The position numbers and the translations under genes are program-made. The notes beneath the pieces were generated by a model. The model saw nothing but the letters and a program-made list of their open reading frames with translations. It was not told where the DNA came from and did not search any database. This document shows, piece by piece, positions 61,733 through 64,000 of a DNA stretch of 64,000 bases. The number at the start of each line of letters is the position of its first letter. Within the stretch, counting starts at the first letter, position 1. The DNA is from Antennarius striatus (taxonomy: Eukaryota > Chordata > Actinopteri > Lophiiformes > Antennariidae): NCBI RefSeq assembly GCF_040054535.1, contig NC_090785.1, positions 10,330,501-10,394,500 of the forward strand, read 5' to 3'.

Positions 61733-64000
61733 ATGTGGTGCTACCAGAAGCCGGGGTTCCACGGCCTCCTCCTGGCTGAGCTGCAGCAACAGCAACAGCG
61801 TAACCAGTTCTGTGACACTCTGCTCAGGACAGAAGGTATTCAGCTCAAAGACACGCGACATGTTTCATTTTGTCCCATTCAGGTTAGTTTAACTAACTTT
61901 AAGATCATGTTTTGTTCCTGATTGAGATGTTTCCTGTCCCACAGGTGTATCGGTGCCAGTGCACAGCTGCATCCTCTCAGCCTTCAGCCCACACATTTCC
62001 TCCGTTCTGTCCTCCGAGCCATCGCCTCCTCCAGGACAGAGCCATGTGGTAGACTTTGGAGCTCTTGGCGCCTGTTCGCTGCTCCATGTGGTCAGGCTGT
62101 TTTACTCTGGGGAGATGGCAGGGGAGGGGGAAAAAGAGAAGCAAGAAGCTATTTCTGCTGCAGCTAAGCTAGGCATCCATGGGCTGGTTGAGGTCACGAG
62201 AAGAGATAATAAGAGTAGACATGGGGAGGAGAGAAGACGGCACGCAGAGGCAGAAGTGCAGACGGAGCCTGAGGAAAGTGAGGGGAGGCGAGAGAAGTGG
62301 AGGAGAGACGTGAGGGATGGGCTGACGTTTCTGTGGAAGGAGACACCGTCAGATGGTCAAAAAGATGCGTGGACTCAGACGGAGGAGCTGCTGGGAAACG
62401 CTGCTCCGTCTCACCATGCAGTGTCTTATGACACCATTGATATTGCTGCTTTCCAGAGTCTGAGAGAGCCGGAACCGAGTTTTATTTCCTCTCAAATGCC
62501 CTATGTTCCTTTTGGCCTTATCTACCAACCAGATGCAAACCAAGCACACCAGCCTTTCTCTGCTGCCACGGACGACTTGCAAGGATCTGCAGCAGCTGGA
62601 CAGACACAGCCAAACACAAACGTCTCCTCCTCCATCCCATCTGGGTCCTGTGACCAGAGCTGGTTGGCCAGTCCAGGAGGGGCACCCAGAGATGTCGCAG
62701 TAAATGGAGAATTGGAGAACCAAAGGTTGAACCAATTTCGAGACAACATCCCAGGATACATCGACTACTTCTTCAAACCAGAGGCTGAGGGCGACTCCCC
62801 CAGTGGACGTGGAAGGGGAATGCGGACAAGAGGAGCGGCAAATGTCAGGAGAGCCAGGACAGGTGAGAGAAGAGCCAGGAGACCACAAGCAAGTACAGGA
62901 CGGAGGGGTAGAGGTGGGTTAACCCAGAAGGTGGATGTTCAGGAGGTGGGGGTGAGCAGTTTACAGAAGTTCTTCCTGCAGAAGTCAAGGAGGAGGGTCT
63001 CCAAGACGGGTCAGGGCGGCGGAGCTGCAGGTAGGAGTCTGTGCCTAGAGACCAGAGAGCTTCTGAAGACGGCGAGGAAAGGGAGGAGAACAGCGCTTGT
63101 AACATTTTGGAAGGACAGCCCAAGCAGAAATGCACCGCTGAGAGGAGGAGGAGCCGGAAACACGAAGCGTGGAAAGAAGAAGAATGCTGCCCCAGCATCG
63201 AAGCAGGTGAGAGCGCTGGTAGATCTGCTAAGCTCAAATCAAAAAAAGGGGAATTCTTTTTTATTTTCATTTACTTGATCAAAAATATCAATATATGTGA
63301 AATGATAAACTTTATGTGTTACTAATCCTCTTTTCTCCTTGGCTGCAGGCTGAGCGTCCTGTCAGCAGGCCTCAGAGGGTGAAGGCTAAACCCACATCAC
63401 CTCCCCTCTCCTCCCCCCGCATGCAGCCCTCCAGTACCTTATGGTCCTCAAACCCCTGCGTCCAGCCTTCTCCATCAACCAGTCTCTTGTCACCCGCTGT
63501 GTCTTACATGTCTCCAGCAGTGTGCCCCCTCCCCACCACCTCCGTCTGTCCCTCGGTCCCTCCGACTCACCAGGAAAATATCAGTCAACTGCTGGAGGAC
63601 GTGTCGCTAGATTTTGACATTTTACCAAACAACAACATTCCGCATCCTCAGCGTCTTCCTCCAGCTGGTAGCAGCAGTAGGACCTCCGTTGAAACTTCTG
63701 CCCAAATCAAACAACACCACGGTGCTGCAGAGGAAAGAGGAGCTGATGGTTCCAGTTCTGCAAACGCTGAGGCGCTGGTCGTGCAGGAGCAGAGCGAGTT
63801 GGACCTGAACGAGATGCTGGAGAACATCCTCCTCTCCTTTGAGCAGCACTTTGACAGCCGGGCTGCCGGGAAAGAAGTGGAGATGGGTTGCCAGAGCGAC
63901 ACAACTGCTCCAGCGAGTAGCCCACAATTACCCGAGCGACAGCAGAACAATAGAGATGAAGCACCATCAGCGTCTCCTGATGTTTCTTCTCATGAGAGAC
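61733..64000 (+). CDS. btbd18: BTB/POZ domain-containing protein 18, 3' end outside the window
   Basis: A nuclear BTB protein; mouse BTBD18 promotes transcription elongation at pachytene piRNA loci in the male germ line. Exons: 61733-61835, 61945-63206, then 63349 to the edge, still open. The first ATG in frame in the exon (acceptor at 61721) is 61733, out of step with another ATG at 61725; an upstream coding exon is possible. The BTB domain covers about residues 8-110: FHGLLLAELQQQQQRNQFCD, VPVHSCILSAFSPHISSVL, VVDFGALGACSLLHVVRLFY, SGEM and AISAAAKLGIHGLVEVT. It matches human BTBD18 in order and spacing. Beyond it lie long polar regions, a basic Arg/Gly-rich stretch (about 325-365: GRGRGMRTRG, RRARTGERRARRPQ, GRRGRG), and acidic leucine motifs (LLEDVSLDFDILPNNN, LDLNEMLENILLSFEQHF) like the C-terminal ELEEILDFML of human BTBD18. 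Confidence 0.82.

Overview
The window is vertebrate nuclear DNA, most likely from a teleost fish. Its genes are multi-exon with GT-AG introns. It carries long (CA)n/(TG)n tracts, tRNA-derived SINEs and fish-type LINEs, and introns are mostly short (about 80 bp to a few kb). The recognisable genes (slc43a3, smtnl1, ctnnd1, btbd18) have human counterparts in the same neighbourhood of chromosome 11q12, so this is a conserved syntenic block. The species cannot be named from the sequence alone.

Layout. 1-300: a possible TATA-driven first exon of a minus-strand gene running off the left edge. 1.2-7.3 kb: intergenic, with two SINEs, a LINE whose 5' part is inverted, a pogo/Tigger-like MITE and TG repeats. 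7.8-16.0 kb: slc43a3 on the minus strand, reconstructed as 12 coding exons that close to a 480-residue, 12-TM transporter, with a TATA promoter and a non-coding first exon. 16-27 kb: gene-free and repeat-rich, with two insertions of one RTE-type LINE (80 bp and 1.9 kb), a 34-bp minisatellite and CA/TG arrays. 27.3-30.3 kb: smtnl1 (5 exons, 434 aa). 31.4-35.3 kb: a four-finger C2H2 zinc-finger gene (4 exons, 424 aa) with a CRE in its promoter. 37.2-54.9 kb: ctnnd1 (p120 catenin), with non-coding 5' exons and about 20 coding exons, including an 18-nt micro-exon equivalent to mammalian exon C. 56.5-56.9 kb: an unrecognised 132-residue single-pass membrane protein. 58.4-60.2 kb: a third RTE copy, internally deleted and flanked by a 22-bp target duplication. 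60.5-64.0 kb: btbd18 (BTB domain), cut by the right edge.

Functionally the genes are independent: a nucleobase transporter, a muscle contractility regulator, a transcription factor, a cadherin-associated adhesion and signalling protein, and a BTB nuclear factor. They are held together by ancestral synteny and do not form a pathway or an operon. I found no wholly new system. The best leads are the conserved ctnnd1 micro-exon switch, the slc43a3 splice acceptor lying in a TG microsatellite, the unknown membrane protein, the palindromic CTCF-like cluster before btbd18, and mobile-element copies whose ends and internal breaks can be read directly. All exon boundaries were derived by hand from reading-frame closure, splice consensus and remembered homology; none was checked by alignment.
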